From the NCBI GenBank assembly GCA_027604685.1, contig JADHYX010000076.1, forward strand, positions 1-64,000: 64,000 nt of DNA, given 5' to 3'. A program made the translations under genes and the position numbers. Below the pieces are notes generated by a model. That model had not been told where the DNA came from, ran no database searches, and saw only the letters and a list, made by a program, of their open reading frames with translations. Of this stretch, positions 62,500 to 64,000 are shown in pieces (position 1 is the stretch's first letter; each line of letters starts with the position of its first letter). The stretch comes from Lobulomyces angularis. Taxonomy: Eukaryota > Chytridiomycota > Chytridiomycetes > Lobulomycetales > Lobulomycetaceae.

Positions 62500-62829
62500 C
62501 TTATCAAAAAGAAACGTTAGCTTGTTACATATCAAAATAATTATTTCGGATTATTTTACATTATTTTTCCAATTTGCAGTATATAACAAAAAGAACTAAT
62601 ATTTTTAATTATGATCGAACAATTAAGTTTAATTCAAATTATACTTTTTTAAATAAGTCGAAATTTAATAACCAAAATCAAAAGAAATCAGTTATTTAAA
62701 TACTTTTCATCATTAAATGACGTAGAATTTTTCAGATTTTTTTTTGAAAAAATTATTTTTCCATTGAGTTTTTAAAAAGAAAATTTTTTTAATAATTTTT
62801 TTTGATCTACATCATAAATATTAAGAAAA
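62500..62829. other. Intergenic spacer
   Basis: AT-rich gap upstream of the citrate synthase gene; presumed promoter. Nothing else recognised. Confidence 0.35.
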
Positions 62830-64000
62830 ATGGTAACCAAAACTAGATTAAAAGTTGAAGTAGATGCTAAGGCAGGTTTGAAACCGTTCATTTTTTTTTT
62901 CATCCTTGCTTAATAAAAAATAAAAATTAAAATTTTTTTTAACTTGAAAATGAATGTTAAGTTTTTTTTTTATGTCATCAATTAATTTTTAGATGGTGCT
63001 AGTTCTTTTGTTGTTGTACCAACAAAATTAGGTGAGTATCAATATTAGAAAAAAATAAAGTAGTAATATTTTTTTAATTTAAAATTTGAACTTTTGTAGG
63101 TGCCCAAACATTGACCGTTCTGGACAACCGAACAGGTACATTATACGAGGTACCGATATCCGACGGTACCATTAGAGCGACAGAATTTAAAGCTTTAAAT
63201 TTACAAGTACATCTCGGCAATAGTGAAGTAAAAGATTTAAACAACATTATTTTCTAGGTTTTTGATCCTGCATATCTTAATACCGCTGTTTGCCGATCCA
63301 CAATTTGTGATATCGACGGGGAAAATGGTGTTTTACGTTACAGAGGCTACCCAATTGAAGTAAGTTTTAGAATACAAAATTCAGTTTTAAACTTAAGAAC
63401 GATATATTAATATTTTTTTAAAAAAATTCCATAATAATAAAGGAACTTGCAGAAAAATCGTCATTTATGGAAGTTAGTTATCTCTTACTTTATGGAGAAT
63501 TGCCAACAAAATCTCAATTTTTTCATTTCAACAATGAAATTTTAAGGCATACTATGCTTCATATAAAAATTGTTGAATTAATGAAAAGTTTTAATTTTGA
63601 TTCTCGTAAAAAAAACAAAAAACAATACCAATTTTTTAATGAATATTTCATTCTCAATTGTTTGTTTAAAAAAAACTAGATCCACAAGGGATGTTAATTT
63701 CTACAATTGCTGCTTTAAGTACTTTTAACGCCGACGCTAACCCAGCCTTACAAGGTCAAGCAATTTACCAGAATCCGAGAATCAGAAACAAACAAATTTT
63801 TAGATTGCTAGGCAAGGTACCTACAATAGCAGGTAACATTGATTTCCGTTTTCTTTTGATGTTTTTATCAAATTTATTTATTTATTTTAGCCTGTGCTTA
63901 CAGACACAGGATTGGAAGAGCATATAATGAACCAAAGTTTGGTTTAAGCTATACCGAAAACTTTTTATATATGATGGTAAGGAAAAAAAAGGCAAAAATG
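62830..64000 (+). CDS. CIT2: Citrate synthase, peroxisomal/CSY type, 5' part
   Basis: Condenses acetyl-CoA and oxaloacetate. Exons: [102 protein letters not shown], then [80 protein letters not shown] and FLYMM at the window edge. The bacterial-like type II layout (LDNRTGxxYExPI, [12 protein letters not shown]) matches peroxisomal/glyoxysomal CSY of plants and related protist/fungal enzymes, not the mitochondrial Cit1 type. No mitochondrial presequence. The catalytic His/Asp part lies beyond the window. Together with the Nudix CoA hydrolase it suggests peroxisomal acyl-CoA metabolism (inference). Confidence 0.9.

Overview
The window is nuclear DNA of a eukaryote with a very AT-rich, gene-dense genome. 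Almost every gene is cut by several short introns (about 25 to 100 nt, GT...AG, often with a TAAC/CTAAC branch-like box), and intergenic spaces are mostly short and full of poly(A)/poly(T) runs. Gene content points to an early-diverging fungus or close relative: DUF4436 membrane protein, HbrB/PRR5 TORC2 subunit, an FHL1-like FHA+forkhead factor, a fungal-style membrane SH3 protein, plus HTATSF1, FIGNL1, FAN1, HEATR6 and possible UBAP1- and ICE2-like genes that are sparse in yeasts. The placement is inference; no rRNA or tRNA was seen to anchor it. COX4, SURF1 and citrate synthase show a respiring organism.

Layout. 1-761: frameshifted relic of a Fanzor (eukaryotic TnpB-like RNA-guided nuclease), the most notable element. 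975-2306: unidentified coiled-coil gene and a 91-bp tandem repeat. 2307-12666: aquaglyceroporin, HTATSF1/CUS2, an orphan coding patch, F-box/ankyrin protein, membrane SH3 protein, small membrane protein, cytosolic TrpRS. 12778-20066 (all minus): an AT-hook protein running in frame into NAD(P)HX dehydratase, proteasome ATPase Rpt1, SIRT1-like deacetylase, a cyclin. 20483-30188: SHQ1, SRP14, an ICE2/NARG2-like protein, a UBAP1-like protein, NOL12/Rrp17, COX4, AP-3 sigma. 30323-43912: FHL1-like factor, FIGNL1, poly(A) polymerase, FAN1, USP10/Ubp3. 43985-45933: gene-poor, with unassigned coding-like patches. 45934-64000: DUF4436 protein, SURF1, a 12-cysteine secreted protein, a coiled-coil/SH3 adaptor, HUS1, RhoGAP, PRR5/Bit61, Nudix CoA-type hydrolase, HEATR6, RCE1, and the 5' part of a peroxisome-type citrate synthase.

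There are no operons. Genes alternate strands, with several divergent pairs (aquaporin/HTATSF1, poly(A) polymerase/FAN1, HEATR6/RCE1 only 33 bp apart) and convergent pairs (TrpRS/NAXD, FAN1/USP10, Nudix/HEATR6). Functional themes are genome maintenance (FAN1, FIGNL1, HUS1, SIRT1), RNA processing (HTATSF1, PAP, SHQ1, NOL12) and mitochondrial respiration (COX4, SURF1); nothing shows that they are co-regulated. Exon joins were worked out by eye, so first exons and some splice sites are approximate.
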